Shown one piece after another: positions 1 through 8,006 of a stretch of 24,787 nucleotides of DNA. Position 1 is the stretch's first letter. Each line of letters opens with the position of its first letter. The translations under genes and the position numbers were made by a program. This DNA comes from Fidelibacterota bacterium (GTDB lineage Bacteria; Fidelibacterota; Fidelibacteria; Fidelibacterales; Fidelibacteraceae): the NCBI GenBank assembly GCA_030620575.1, contig JAUXEL010000004.1:1-24787 (forward strand), read 5' to 3'. The notes under the pieces were generated by a model that was given only the letters and a program-made list of their open reading frames with translations, was not told the origin of the DNA and did no database searches.

Positions 1-10
1 GAACAAGTAG

Positions 11-31
11 AGTTTAGAGTTTAGAGTTTAG
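11..31. repeat. Heptameric tandem repeat, three perfect copies
   Basis: AGTTTAG is repeated at 11-17, 18-24 and 25-31 (CTAAACT on the coding strand), preceded by a partial AGTAG copy. It overlaps the 3' end of the CPBP gene and supplies its stop codon. A similar TAAAC-containing heptamer array lies after the other gene train at 11652-11695. Confidence 0.8.
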
Positions 32-691
32 AAAATACGGCAGAATAAACATATTGGTGATATTTATGGCCATATGGAGTAAAATAACAAAATATATACT
101 TGATCCGAGTATAATGAAACAACACAGCAGCAAACTGATAATAAATATCCAAAGGGTAGACCAGAATCCCTGTATACCGGCATGCAGCAGGCTAAATCCG
201 GCAGAAAGAAGAAGAGCGGACCATATCCATGATGTCCAGATTGGCACAATGGCAATAAAAATAAAGCCACGGAACATAATTTCTTCTACCGCGGATCCCA
301 TAATAGCAATACCTAAAGCCCAGTTTCGTTCTATTTTATTCCCGGGCAACATATAATCTGCCCGATGGATCCAGTTGGAAATATTTTCTTTCCGAATATA
401 TCCCACCGCAGTATCCAAAAGAAATAAGAACCCGGCAATGGCGACTCCCATAACCGGAGCAATCAACACATCTCTAAACAGGGTATCTGTATAAAATAAA
501 GCATGCAGGTTCTGCAACCAGCTCTCAAGTCCGGAATGTAGCCCGGGCGAATGTCCGGTATAAATAATAATTACCATGTAAACAATTGCCATAAGGGCTA
601 CCATCACGAGTTGTTGGATTATCCCCTTTATATTCCATAATTGATCCGGAGTAATATTGAGTTTATTTTCATTTAAAGGATCGTTATTCAT
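14..691 (-). CDS. CPBP-family intramembrane metalloprotease
   Basis: A 225-residue polytopic membrane protein of the CPBP (CAAX protease / bacteriocin-processing, Abi) family. The conserved glutamate pair and arginine are in AVEEIMFRG (E136, E137, R141), the second motif is SLLHAG (H170), and the third is LLHMAIN (H206, N210). Together these form the expected intramembrane metal site. Hydrophobic segments lie roughly at 25-45, 75-95, 125-147, 152-172 and 180-218. The substrate is unknown. The start overlaps the end of mpg by 8 bases, so it is probably the last gene of the shikimate train by translational coupling. The C-terminus is odd: the last residues LNSKL and the TAA stop are encoded by the seven-base tandem repeat at 11-31, so the repeat appears to have replaced or trimmed the original end. 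The family call is firm; the role is not known. Confidence 0.85.
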   Translation of the reverse strand: MNNDPLNENKLNITPDQLWNIKGIIQQLVMVALMAIVYMVIIIYTGHSPGLHSGLESWLQNLHALFYTDTLFRDVLIAPVMGVAIAGFLFLLDTAVGYIRKENISNWIHRADYMLPGNKIERNWALGIAIMGSAVEEIMFRGFIFIAIVPIWTSWIWSALLLSAGFSLLHAGIQGFWSTLWIFIISLLLCCFIILGSSIYFVILLHMAINITNMFILPYFLNSKL

Positions 692-1301
692 GGTGTATTC
701 TCGTTTTACTGACCCATATACAATCTTTCAGATAATATCGCCAAGGCAATGATACAGCCCTGTGAATTCCTACCCTTGAAGAACAGGCAATCTGTGAATT
801 GGAAATTCCTTTACCTTTCTCGATCCAGCAGGTGCTATTGCATAGATCCAGCCCGTTTGCCTCACGATCAATGCCCATCGCTTTACATAGCTTTGCAGGT
901 CCGTTTGTTAAATTGCTATATTCCTTTGCAGAAAGCGTATTTTTGTTAAAACGCTTATATGCCATGATATTTTTTCCTTCCAACGGTTCTAACGCTCGAA
1001 GCAGAACGGCATTGCCCTCCCCTTCCGGACCGGTGACAATATTACAGCAATAATGCATACCGTATGTAAAATAGACATATAAATGGCCGCCCGGTTTAAA
1101 CATAACCGCATTGCGTAGTGTTTTCCCGCGGTATGAATGCGAGGCGGGATCTCCGTTGTGAGCATAAGCTTCCACTTCAACAATGCGACCTGATAATCGG
1201 CTGCCATCAGCTTGTATTTTTACGAACAGATGACCGAGAAGTTGACGGGCAACATCCTGTACATCCTGAAAATAAAATGGTCTGGGGATCGGATTATTCA
1301 T
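684..1301 (-). CDS. mpg: 3-methyladenine DNA glycosylase (AAG/Mpg family)
   Basis: A 205-residue alkyladenine DNA glycosylase that removes alkylated purines in base excision repair. The family core is clear: RIVEVEAY, with E44 matching the catalytic glutamate (human E125) and Y46 matching Y127. H55 in DPASHS matches H136. MFKPGGHLYVYFTYGM and LLRALEPLEG follow, as in human AAG. The length is usual for bacterial members. It starts 3 bases after the aroQ stop without a good ribosome-binding site, which points to coupling with aroQ. It is functionally unrelated to the aromatic genes and is probably a passenger in the operon. Confidence 0.93.
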   Translation of the reverse strand: MNNPIPRPFYFQDVQDVARQLLGHLFVKIQADGSRLSGRIVEVEAYAHNGDPASHSYRGKTLRNAVMFKPGGHLYVYFTYGMHYCCNIVTGPEGEGNAVLLRALEPLEGKNIMAYKRFNKNTLSAKEYSNLTNGPAKLCKAMGIDREANGLDLCNSTCWIEKGKGISNSQIACSSRVGIHRAVSLPWRYYLKDCIWVSKTRIHHE

Positions 1302-1304
1302 AAT

Positions 1305-1763
1305 TTATTTCATCAAATAATCACGCAGAAAAAGGAGCGCTTCAACATAACTTTGCTCTTTTTTTCCGTAAATTTGATGAACACAGACATCTTTTGTGAC
1401 CGAAATTTTACGGAAATCTTCACGCTCGTAAATATTAGATAGATGCACCTCAACGACAGGGATCGGGATCAGTTCAATTGCATCCCGGATCGCATAACTG
1501 TAATGCGTAAAGGCAGCAGGATTAATGACCACTGCATCACAGACTTTACGTTGACGGTGTAAAATTTGAATAATTTTTTCTTCGGAATTGTATTGGTAAA
1601 TGCTGACATCCATATTTAGATCCGTAGCAGTGCGACGGATTTTTTTGTTCAACTTATCCAGAGTCAGCGTTCCGTACTGTGCTTTATCACGATGCCCGAG
1701 CATATTTAAGTTGGGTCCGTGTATAATAAGTATTTTTAAGCGTTTATTTTGTGGGTTTTTCAT
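1305..1763 (-). CDS. aroQ: 3-dehydroquinate dehydratase, type II
   Basis: A 152-residue type II dehydroquinase that converts 3-dehydroquinate to 3-dehydroshikimate (third shikimate step). The motifs run in family order: IIHGPNLNMLG; HRDKAQYG, carrying the arginine and catalytic tyrosine; QYNSEE; INPAAFTHYS, carrying the active-site asparagine and histidine; and VEVHLSNIYEREDFR, carrying the catalytic Glu-His pair and both substrate-binding arginines. The C-terminal segment (CVHQIYGKKEQSY) departs from the usual GxGxxGY pattern, but no catalytic residue is lost. It sits 17 bases after aroB, with a GGGGGAC ribosome-binding site upstream of the ATG. It is the only dehydroquinase in the window; no aroD is seen. 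Confidence 0.93.
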   Translation of the reverse strand: MKNPQNKRLKILIIHGPNLNMLGHRDKAQYGTLTLDKLNKKIRRTATDLNMDVSIYQYNSEEKIIQILHRQRKVCDAVVINPAAFTHYSYAIRDAIELIPIPVVEVHLSNIYEREDFRKISVTKDVCVHQIYGKKEQSYVEALLFLRDYLMK

Positions 1764-1780
1764 TGTACTGTCCCCCTTTT

Positions 1781-2881
1781 TTATATGCTGTTTTTTAACC
1801 AGATAACGGTATCACGAATTATCTCTTCAGGCACATCATTAACAATTACAGGGTGTCCGATATCTTTTAAAAGCACAAACTGCGGTCGCTGATCGCGTAT
1901 TTTCTTATCATGGGATACGGCTGTAAGAACAGCATCTGTATTTAGATGTTTTAGGCTGCCTTTAATGGGGATTCTTTTCAGTGTCCGGATATAAGTATTG
2001 GCGATATCCGGATCTAAATGATGTGTTAAGGCACTGATCTTCAGAGCCGCGCACATCCCGATAATGACGGCTTCCCCGTGTGTAAATGTCACGTACCTCT
2101 CACTCTGCTCTATGGCGTGACCGATAGTATGACCGAAATTCAGCAACATCCGCAGGCCGGATTCATGTTCATCCTGTACAACAATATCCACTTTAATTTG
2201 TACTGATCTTCGAATCGCTTCGACAATTTTATCCGTATTTTTAAGTTCCAGCAATTCATCTATATGCGTCATGCAGAAATCAACAAATTCAGCATCTCTG
2301 ATAAAGCCATATTTTATCATTTCGCCAAAACCTGATATACGTTCCCGCATTTCCAGAGTTTTTAGAACCATTGGGTCGATCAGCACGGCCTTAGGCTGAT
2401 AGAACGCTCCAATCAGATTTTTCCCTTTCGGGTGGTTTACGCCCACTTTACCCCCTATTGATGAATCTACTTGCGAAAGCAAGGTGGTCGGGATTTGAAT
2501 AAAGGGAATACCACGGTATAATGTGGCTGCCATAAAACCTGCAGTATCACCGACAACTCCACCACCCAAAGCAATGACCATACAGCTGCGGTCAAATGCC
2601 TGTTCAATAAGGGCATCATATAATTTTGAAACGGTATCCGGATTTTTTTGGGGTTCACCGGTGGGCATAGGGAAAAATTTCACCCTGTATCCGCTATGTT
2701 CAAGGGCTCTCTGAACCGTTTTCCGGTAATATTTTTCTACTGTTTTGGATGCCATGAGTGCAATGCGTGTATTTTTTGGAACAAGCGGTTGAATAATATC
2801 TGCAACATGCTGCAATAATCCCGGTTTTATGGTTATCCGGTAGGCACGTTCCTTAATGTTAACAGCTATTGTATGTGTCAT
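1781..2881 (-). CDS. aroB: 3-dehydroquinate synthase
   Basis: A 366-residue enzyme that cyclises DAHP to 3-dehydroquinate using NAD+ and a divalent metal (second shikimate step, cytoplasm). The NAD-binding GGGVVGD lies at 106-112. PTTLLSQVDSSIGGK at 131-145 is the family signature. The metal ligands are E187 (GFGEMIKYG), H251 (NFGHTIGHAIE) and H268 (FTHGEAV). The length is typical. Its ATG overlaps the aroK TGA by four bases (ATGA), so the two are translationally coupled. Nothing in it looks damaged. Confidence 0.97.
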   Translation of the reverse strand: MTHTIAVNIKERAYRITIKPGLLQHVADIIQPLVPKNTRIALMASKTVEKYYRKTVQRALEHSGYRVKFFPMPTGEPQKNPDTVSKLYDALIEQAFDRSCMVIALGGGVVGDTAGFMAATLYRGIPFIQIPTTLLSQVDSSIGGKVGVNHPKGKNLIGAFYQPKAVLIDPMVLKTLEMRERISGFGEMIKYGFIRDAEFVDFCMTHIDELLELKNTDKIVEAIRRSVQIKVDIVVQDEHESGLRMLLNFGHTIGHAIEQSERYVTFTHGEAVIIGMCAALKISALTHHLDPDIANTYIRTLKRIPIKGSLKHLNTDAVLTAVSHDKKIRDQRPQFVLLKDIGHPVIVNDVPEEIIRDTVIWLKNSI

Positions 2882-3387
2882 ATCAGTATCTTCTTTATTT
2901 TCGCCGCAATATTCCGGGGTGTATAAATTTCTGTATTAATATGTATATCCGCCCTCTCATAGACAGCTATACGTTCCGTCAAAATAATATCAATACGTTC
3001 CCGGTTGACAGGTTTCGGCATTAAGGGGCGATCTTCATCCCGGATACGGGCCAGAATCGTTGCACTGTCAGCCTGAAGCCATACAATCGTTCCATTTTTC
3101 TGCATCCACTGCATATTTTCATTCCGCAAGGGAAACCCGCCCCCGGTTGCAATAACGCAAGGCTGCGATAAATTTAGTGCCAGTGCCACACGTGTTTCCT
3201 GATCCCTAAACACCGCTTCTCCGTCCTGTTGAAAAATATCCGGAATCGTTTTCCCTGTCTGCCGTTCTATTTCATGATCTAAATCAATAAAAAAATAATT
3301 CATTATCTCTGCCACATCATGACCCACACGGGATTTTCCCGATCCCATCATTCCAATGAGAAAAATATGCGGTTTGGCATTTTTCAT
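2878..3387 (-). CDS. aroK: Shikimate kinase
   Basis: A 169-residue P-loop kinase that phosphorylates shikimate at the 3-hydroxyl with ATP. The Walker A motif is GMMGSGKS at 12-19. The DLD motif (D35, D37) coordinates magnesium and substrate. R61 in AVFRDQE binds shikimate, ATGGG at 80-84 is the Walker B-like shikimate loop, and the lid arginine is R120 in DEDRPLM. The length is standard. It overlaps aroC by four bases at its start and aroB by four at its end. aroK versus aroL naming cannot be decided from sequence alone. Confidence 0.95.
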   Translation of the reverse strand: MKNAKPHIFLIGMMGSGKSRVGHDVAEIMNYFFIDLDHEIERQTGKTIPDIFQQDGEAVFRDQETRVALALNLSQPCVIATGGGFPLRNENMQWMQKNGTIVWLQADSATILARIRDEDRPLMPKPVNRERIDIILTERIAVYERADIHINTEIYTPRNIAAKIKKILI

Positions 3388-4520
3388 GAAGTTGTTATCC
3401 GTTGTTTAATATCATCCCAGCAATCTCCCCCATAGCGGGCAAGCAATGCGTTGAGAATGGGAGCTGCTGTAACATTTTCTGCTACAACTGCTGCCGCGGG
3501 AAGAGCACAGGAATCAGTACGTTCCTTATGCGCTTTTACTTTTTCCATATTACTGATATCAAAACTATCCAGCGCAGTTGTAAGTGTGGGAATAGGTTTC
3601 ATAACGGCATTAAAGATCAATGCTTCTCCGTTGCTCATACCGCCTTCCACACCACCGGCATGGTTTGACGTCCGCTGTATTTTATCATTTTTTATTTTAA
3701 ATGCATCATGATATTGACTACCGTGTAGCGATGCACCTTCAAAACCTATACCGAATTCAATACCTTTAATTGCTTGAATACCCATGATCTCTGCTGCAAT
3801 CGCAGAGGGAAGTTTATCATCCCAGTGAACATAGCTTCCAAGCCCGATCGGCAAACCGTACACTATAACCTGAAATATACCGCCAAGCGAATCACCCTTA
3901 GCTTTTGCGGCATCAATTTCTTTTCTCATGGCTTCTGCCGCTACGGCATCAATACAGCGAACATCCGATGTATCTGCAGTTTTCAATAAGGTCTCATCAA
4001 TCTTTTTTGTTTTAACGCGAACACTGCCAAGTTGAATAATATGTGAATACAAACGGATATCAAGGGCTTCTAAAAACTGTCTGCATACTGCACCGGGAAG
4101 AATACGTGCCGTAGTTTCCCGTGCGGACGCACGTTCCATTACATTGCGAATATCATCAAAACCATATTTTATTACTCCGGGATAATCGGCATGTCCGGGA
4201 CGCGGGACTTGAACTTTTTGACTTATATCTGCATTTACCGGATCCATCTTTTCCTGCCAGTTCCGGAAATCATTATTTTGTACCATCAGGGTTAATGGTG
4301 ATGCAAGGGTCATGCTGTTTCGCAGACCGCTTAGTACCGCTACATGATCCCGCTCAATTTTCATGCGTTCGCCACGTCCATAACCCTGCTGACGCCGCCA
4401 GAGCTGATAATTCAGCTGATCAATATTTAGAGTAAAGCCTGCAGGCAATCCCTTGATCAGGGTTGTCATCGCGGGACCATGGCTTTCGCCTCCGGTAATG
4501 TATGTAATGGCTTTTTGCAT
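3384..4520 (-). CDS. aroC: Chorismate synthase
   Basis: A 378-residue FMN-dependent enzyme that converts EPSP to chorismate, the last common step. The family signatures are present: GGESHGPAMTTLIKGLPAG near the N-terminus, RRQQGYGRGERM, RPGHADYPGVIKYGFDDIR, and ERASARETTAR. Near the C-terminus come NHAGGVEGGMSNGEAL and MKPIPTL. The ATG is preceded by GGAG at 6-base spacing (GGAGTAGATCATG). There are 57 bases between aroE and this start, the widest gap inside the aro train, and they hold nothing obvious beyond the ribosome-binding site. No fused flavin reductase domain is present, so reduced FMN must come from another protein. Confidence 0.97.
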   Translation of the reverse strand: MQKAITYITGGESHGPAMTTLIKGLPAGFTLNIDQLNYQLWRRQQGYGRGERMKIERDHVAVLSGLRNSMTLASPLTLMVQNNDFRNWQEKMDPVNADISQKVQVPRPGHADYPGVIKYGFDDIRNVMERASARETTARILPGAVCRQFLEALDIRLYSHIIQLGSVRVKTKKIDETLLKTADTSDVRCIDAVAAEAMRKEIDAAKAKGDSLGGIFQVIVYGLPIGLGSYVHWDDKLPSAIAAEIMGIQAIKGIEFGIGFEGASLHGSQYHDAFKIKNDKIQRTSNHAGGVEGGMSNGEALIFNAVMKPIPTLTTALDSFDISNMEKVKAHKERTDSCALPAAAVVAENVTAAPILNALLARYGGDCWDDIKQRITTS

Positions 4521-4577
4521 GATCTACTCCATTATTATGGTGTACACTCTTTAATCTATTTAAAAAGATACTGCATT

Positions 4578-5375
4578 TTATTGATTGATGGAATGAATAA
4601 TTGTATCAATATCCACATCTGTTACCGCATCCTTTCCCATCCATATATTTTGGGATTCTATTGCCTGATATATGAGCATCTGTATGCCATTTATGGTGGG
4701 GATACCTTGTTTATGCGCAACTTGCTCCAAGTATGTAGGATAGGGCACATAATTGAGGTCATATAGCATGTCATCCGAACGGAAATTGATGAATCCTTCG
4801 GGAATACCCGGAATTTTTACGCTTCCGACAGGAGTACAATTTATCCAGAGCCGCGGAATATCCGGAAGTATATCAAGAACCTGCATGCGAAGTAAGGGAC
4901 TTACTGCTTCAATAAATGTTTCCCGTTCCCGCTGTTGTTCACCGCCATACACCGATACGGCATGAAACCCCAGTGTTTCTAATCCAAAAATGACTGCCCG
5001 TGCCACACCGCCATATCCCAGTATCACAGGATGATAAGATAAATAATCGGGGATATTTTTTTTAATGACCCGCATAAATCCTAAATAATCAGTGTTGTAA
5101 CCGGTCCAGGTTGCTTCTTTAATACGGATCGTATTTACTGCGCCAATTTTTTTTGTAGCTGTATCAAACTCCTGACAATATTGCATGATACGCTGTTTAT
5201 AGGGAATAGTAACATTGAATCCGGAAAGACGGGATAATATTCCAAATACCGCTTTATCAAGCTCATCAGGAGATATATCAAAAAGACGGTAATCAATATG
5301 CTCCCGGGCAATCATATTGTGAATGACCGGACTTAAGGAATATGCTATCTGATGTCCCAATAAACCAAATGTCAT
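4578..5375 (-). CDS. aroE: Shikimate dehydrogenase
   Basis: A 265-residue NAD(P)-dependent reductase that converts 3-dehydroshikimate to shikimate. The N-terminal substrate domain has SLSPVIHN (S13, S15) and FNVTIPYK with catalytic K60; D96 in GYNTDYLGF is the catalytic partner. The Rossmann loop is GYGGVARAV (usual GxGGxxxA). The segment after beta-2 reads VSVYGGEQQRERE, without the NRT motif that normally recognises the 2'-phosphate of NADP, so the cofactor preference is uncertain. The start overlaps the end of aroA by four bases. Confidence 0.95.
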   Translation of the reverse strand: MTFGLLGHQIAYSLSPVIHNMIAREHIDYRLFDISPDELDKAVFGILSRLSGFNVTIPYKQRIMQYCQEFDTATKKIGAVNTIRIKEATWTGYNTDYLGFMRVIKKNIPDYLSYHPVILGYGGVARAVIFGLETLGFHAVSVYGGEQQRERETFIEAVSPLLRMQVLDILPDIPRLWINCTPVGSVKIPGIPEGFINFRSDDMLYDLNYVPYPTYLEQVAHKQGIPTINGIQMLIYQAIESQNIWMGKDAVTDVDIDTIIHSINQ

Positions 5376-6142
5376 GTTTTACTTATTCTCTCTAATATGC
5401 TGTAAAAATCGGGGTAGGAAATATCGACCGTCGAGTATCCTTTTATACGAACCGGGGTCCGGGTAATTAGTCCGGCAATTGATGCAGTCATTGCAATACG
5501 GTGATCACCATGTGCATCTATTTCGCCGCCAAGAAGAGTTGTTCCACCCATAATATCTAATCCATCTTCAAATTCTTCTACTTCCGCTCCCATATTCCGC
5601 AACATTTCTACGGTCGATGCAATCCGATCACTTTCTTTATAACGCAGTTCTTTTGCACCGCGGATCACAGTTTTCCCTTTCGCCTGTGTTGCAATTAATG
5701 CCAATATTGGAAGCTCATCAATAAGACCCGGCACTTGCTTACTACGGATATGAAAATGTTGCAAAGTCGATGAACGTACAATAATATCACCTGAGGGTTC
5801 CAGACTTTTATGTTTTTGTACTATATCAATACGGGCACCGCTGGCTTTTAATAGTTTAATATAGGCAATACGGGTGGGATTTAGCGACATATTCCGTAAA
5901 TACAGCTTGCTATCCGACAGCAACAGTCCCGCTGCTACCCAATATGCGGCCGATGAGGGGTCTCCCGGAACAGCATACTGAAATCCCGGGATAGCACGTC
6001 GAAGCGTATGAACAGAAATAATATTTTTATTCTTAAAAACAGGAATATGAAACATTTTCATCATGGTTTCGGTATGATCGCGGGTCGGCAGAGGCTCTTC
6101 CACATAGGTTTTTCCCTGCGCCGATAAACCTGCAAAAAGCAC
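5372..6142 (-). CDS. aroA: EPSP synthase, C-terminal part (downstream of in-frame TAA)
   Basis: The C-terminal ~256 codons of EPSP synthase, in the same frame as the N-terminal part. Conserved elements present are VPGLIDELP with the catalytic aspartate, ELRYKESDRI, DAHGDHRIAM with a PEP-binding arginine, and DISYPDFY near the end. The coordinates start at a GTG two codons after the stop; AGGT lies 8 bases before it, so independent re-initiation is conceivable. Without the stop, the upstream and downstream parts together give 432 codons, the usual length for the family. Whether this half is made, and whether it associates with the N-terminal half, cannot be told from sequence. Confidence 0.9.
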   Translation of the reverse strand: MLFAGLSAQGKTYVEEPLPTRDHTETMMKMFHIPVFKNKNIISVHTLRRAIPGFQYAVPGDPSSAAYWVAAGLLLSDSKLYLRNMSLNPTRIAYIKLLKASGARIDIVQKHKSLEPSGDIIVRSSTLQHFHIRSKQVPGLIDELPILALIATQAKGKTVIRGAKELRYKESDRIASTVEMLRNMGAEVEEFEDGLDIMGGTTLLGGEIDAHGDHRIAMTASIAGLITRTPVRIKGYSTVDISYPDFYSILERISKT

Positions 6143-6148
6143 ACATGA

Positions 6149-6151
6149 TTA
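6149..6151 (-). other. In-frame TAA interrupting aroA
   Basis: This codon reads TAA where the homologous position is lysine in the AQVKSA motif. One base (AAA to TAA) accounts for it, and the frame is unchanged on both sides. It may be a real nonsense mutation, a polymorphism in a mixed population, or a base-call/assembly error. Confidence 0.9.
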
Positions 6152-6670
6152 TACCTGTGCGCTCGCGACAGGTAATGTGTAATGAATCCCCTTTAATTCT
6201 TTTCCGCGGATAGTTATGGGAAGATGTCCTGAATCGGAGCAAATATCCGCCTCCATTTTTTTCAGTGGATCAATAATGCGTTTCATCGGTCGCGTACTTA
6301 AAGATGCGTCCCCCAGCATGGTAATAGTTATATTTTCCCTACCGGCTAACAGACCGGATAAAAGGCGCACAGTCGTACCGGAATTACCACAGTTTAAAAT
6401 ACCGTCAAGCGGTTGCGTCCAGCCGTATAAGCCCGGACTATCGATATCAACCGTAAATTTTCCAAGCTGAAAATGCACACCCAATTTTTGCAGGCATGCA
6501 ATGGTTGAAAGGGCATCTGAGCCAATATTTAAATGTTTGATCTTTGAACAGCCCCTGGCAATCGCCGCAAACATCAGGGCACGGTGGCTTAAGGACTTAT
6601 CTCCAGGTAAGGTAATCTGTCCCCGGACCGCGTCAACAGGATAAACGGTTTTTACATGGTGCTCTGTCAT
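6149..6670 (-). CDS. aroA: EPSP synthase, N-terminal part (ends at in-frame TAA)
   Basis: The first 173 residues of 5-enolpyruvylshikimate-3-phosphate synthase, which joins PEP and shikimate-3-phosphate. It carries LPGDKSLSHR (K25, S26, R30, substrate-binding), NCGNSGTTVRLL (PEP loop), and GDASLSTRPMKR with a substrate arginine. It ends in LPVASAQV, immediately before a TAA. Class II relatives continue with KSALL; here the frame reads stop-S-C-V-L-F-A-G-L, so only the lysine codon is changed. The truncated product would lack the second half of the active site and should be inactive alone. It follows the tyrA-pheA fusion by 4 bases. Confidence 0.92.
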   Translation of the reverse strand: MTEHHVKTVYPVDAVRGQITLPGDKSLSHRALMFAAIARGCSKIKHLNIGSDALSTIACLQKLGVHFQLGKFTVDIDSPGLYGWTQPLDGILNCGNSGTTVRLLSGLLAGRENITITMLGDASLSTRPMKRIIDPLKKMEADICSDSGHLPITIRGKELKGIHYTLPVASAQV

Positions 6671-6674
6671 GATT

Positions 6675-8006
6675 TTATTCTTTAATTACTGTAACAAAAT
6701 CTGTTACATTATATTCGAGATCTTGTATTTCCTTCTCTACCAACCTTAAATTAAATAGATCCACACAGGTTTCTGAAGCAATTACATAGGCGTTTTCCGG
6801 AAGTTTCCCTTCTGACAGCTTACGTGCGGAAGCAGCAGTGTCATCTTCTTCTACAAGAGGAACATCCGGGTAATATTTCTTTAAGTAGCTTTTACACTGC
6901 CGTAAGGCCTGCGGATGGGAGTGAATAGATCCCGGTTTTATCTTGTGGACATCCTGCCGGCTCAGCAGACATTGATTTACCAAGAAAGGGAAAAAACCGG
7001 AAATTTTACAACTGTATTTTGCCAGTCCCCGGACGGTTTCCAAAACCATTCCGCCCACTGCGTTTTGGATTGGCATCAAACCTATCTGGATCAGCCCGAA
7101 ATCCAATGCATCGTAAACCTTTTCCGCGGTAGTTAAACAGGATATTTTTCCATTGGGTATATGGTTGTTTTTTAGCCATAACTCCCCGACTTCCTGCGAA
7201 AAACTCCCCTCTTCGCCCATAACGCCGAGTATTAGCGGACCCGTATGCTGCACGTTTTCCTTACGTATATATGCAGAAACATCATGGCTTGCCTTTAAAA
7301 AATGATTAAACATATTCACCGATTGCGGATTGTACAAGAGCATATCCCGGAACAATCGGGGGCTATCGTTGCTGCAAAAACGTTCTACATCCCGCAGCAT
7401 ACTGTAGCCTTGCGTGGACGTACTGGTTTGCTGCGGTAATTCCATTTTTTTCAACACATTACCAATAAAATGAGTGACGCCTTGTGAATATGCGATGCTT
7501 TTATCATGTTCTTCCGGAGAAATGATCTTTGTAAAAAATGTCCATGATTCAAATATTTCGGCCCAAATTGCAGCTAATTCAGGATACTGTTTCGAAGGCG
7601 TTATGATCATTAAATTAATTTGATTTGTATCATAGCTGTCCGGACCAAAAAGCGGATGCAGACCCAGATGTTTAATATTGGGAATACCTGCATCCATCCA
7701 TGCGATGGGGTAAGTTTTTACAGAAGCGGTATCAATGACGGTGGTATCCGGTGAAAAGGAAGATGCATTTTCATTTATAAATGCTTCCATGGATGAGATG
7801 GGAATACAAAGAAAAATCACCTCTTGGCTGAGAGCGGTTTTTAGATCAACAAATTTTGTAATTTTCGCTTCTCTCTGAGAAACTGCAGGGTTTTTCTCAT
7901 AAACAACAACATTGCCGTGCTCCGATAAAATATCAGTCCATAATTTGCCAAAGCGTCCGTATCCGATAACAGCAAAATGTGTGTGTTTTTGTTTAGTTTT
8001 TGGCAA
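6675..8006 (-). CDS. Prephenate dehydrogenase fused to prephenate dehydratase-like domain
   Basis: A 443-residue fusion. Residues 8-245 form an NAD(P)-dependent prephenate dehydrogenase: Rossmann GYGRFG at 15-20, IDTASVK at 91-97, and GLHPLFGPDS with H117 matching the catalytic histidine of E. coli TyrA. Residues 257-443 are a prephenate dehydratase fold: GEEGSFS, GLMPIQNAVGG, HSHPQALRQC and ASETC...LEYNVTDF. Two dehydratase signatures are altered: PIENS reads PIQNA, and the TRF catalytic motif reads TDF (435-437). No ACT domain follows and no chorismate mutase domain lies between the halves. The gene starts at TTG with AGGGA upstream and overlaps the DAHP synthase gene by 14 bases. Dehydrogenase activity (tyrosine branch) is likely; dehydratase activity is doubtful. 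Confidence 0.88.
   Translation of the reverse strand: MPKTKQKHTHFAVIGYGRFGKLWTDILSEHGNVVVYEKNPAVSQREAKITKFVDLKTALSQEVIFLCIPISSMEAFINENASSFSPDTTVIDTASVKTYPIAWMDAGIPNIKHLGLHPLFGPDSYDTNQINLMIITPSKQYPELAAIWAEIFESWTFFTKIISPEEHDKSIAYSQGVTHFIGNVLKKMELPQQTSTSTQGYSMLRDVERFCSNDSPRLFRDMLLYNPQSVNMFNHFLKASHDVSAYIRKENVQHTGPLILGVMGEEGSFSQEVGELWLKNNHIPNGKISCLTTAEKVYDALDFGLIQIGLMPIQNAVGGMVLETVRGLAKYSCKISGFFPFLVNQCLLSRQDVHKIKPGSIHSHPQALRQCKSYLKKYYPDVPLVEEDDTAASARKLSEGKLPENAYVIASETCVDLFNLRLVEKEIQDLEYNVTDFVTVIKE

Noticed and set aside
3402..3711. Plus-strand open frames of 86-88 codons opposite aroC
   Set aside because: They are antisense to a fully conserved gene, have no ribosome-binding site or recognisable motif, and many similar ones occur opposite the other genes.
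6033..6242. A 69-codon reading frame crossing the aroA stop in another frame, suggesting a frameshift
   Set aside because: The aroA parts lie in one frame (their starts differ by 528 bases) and the residues between them fit the family, so the break is a stop codon, not a frameshift.
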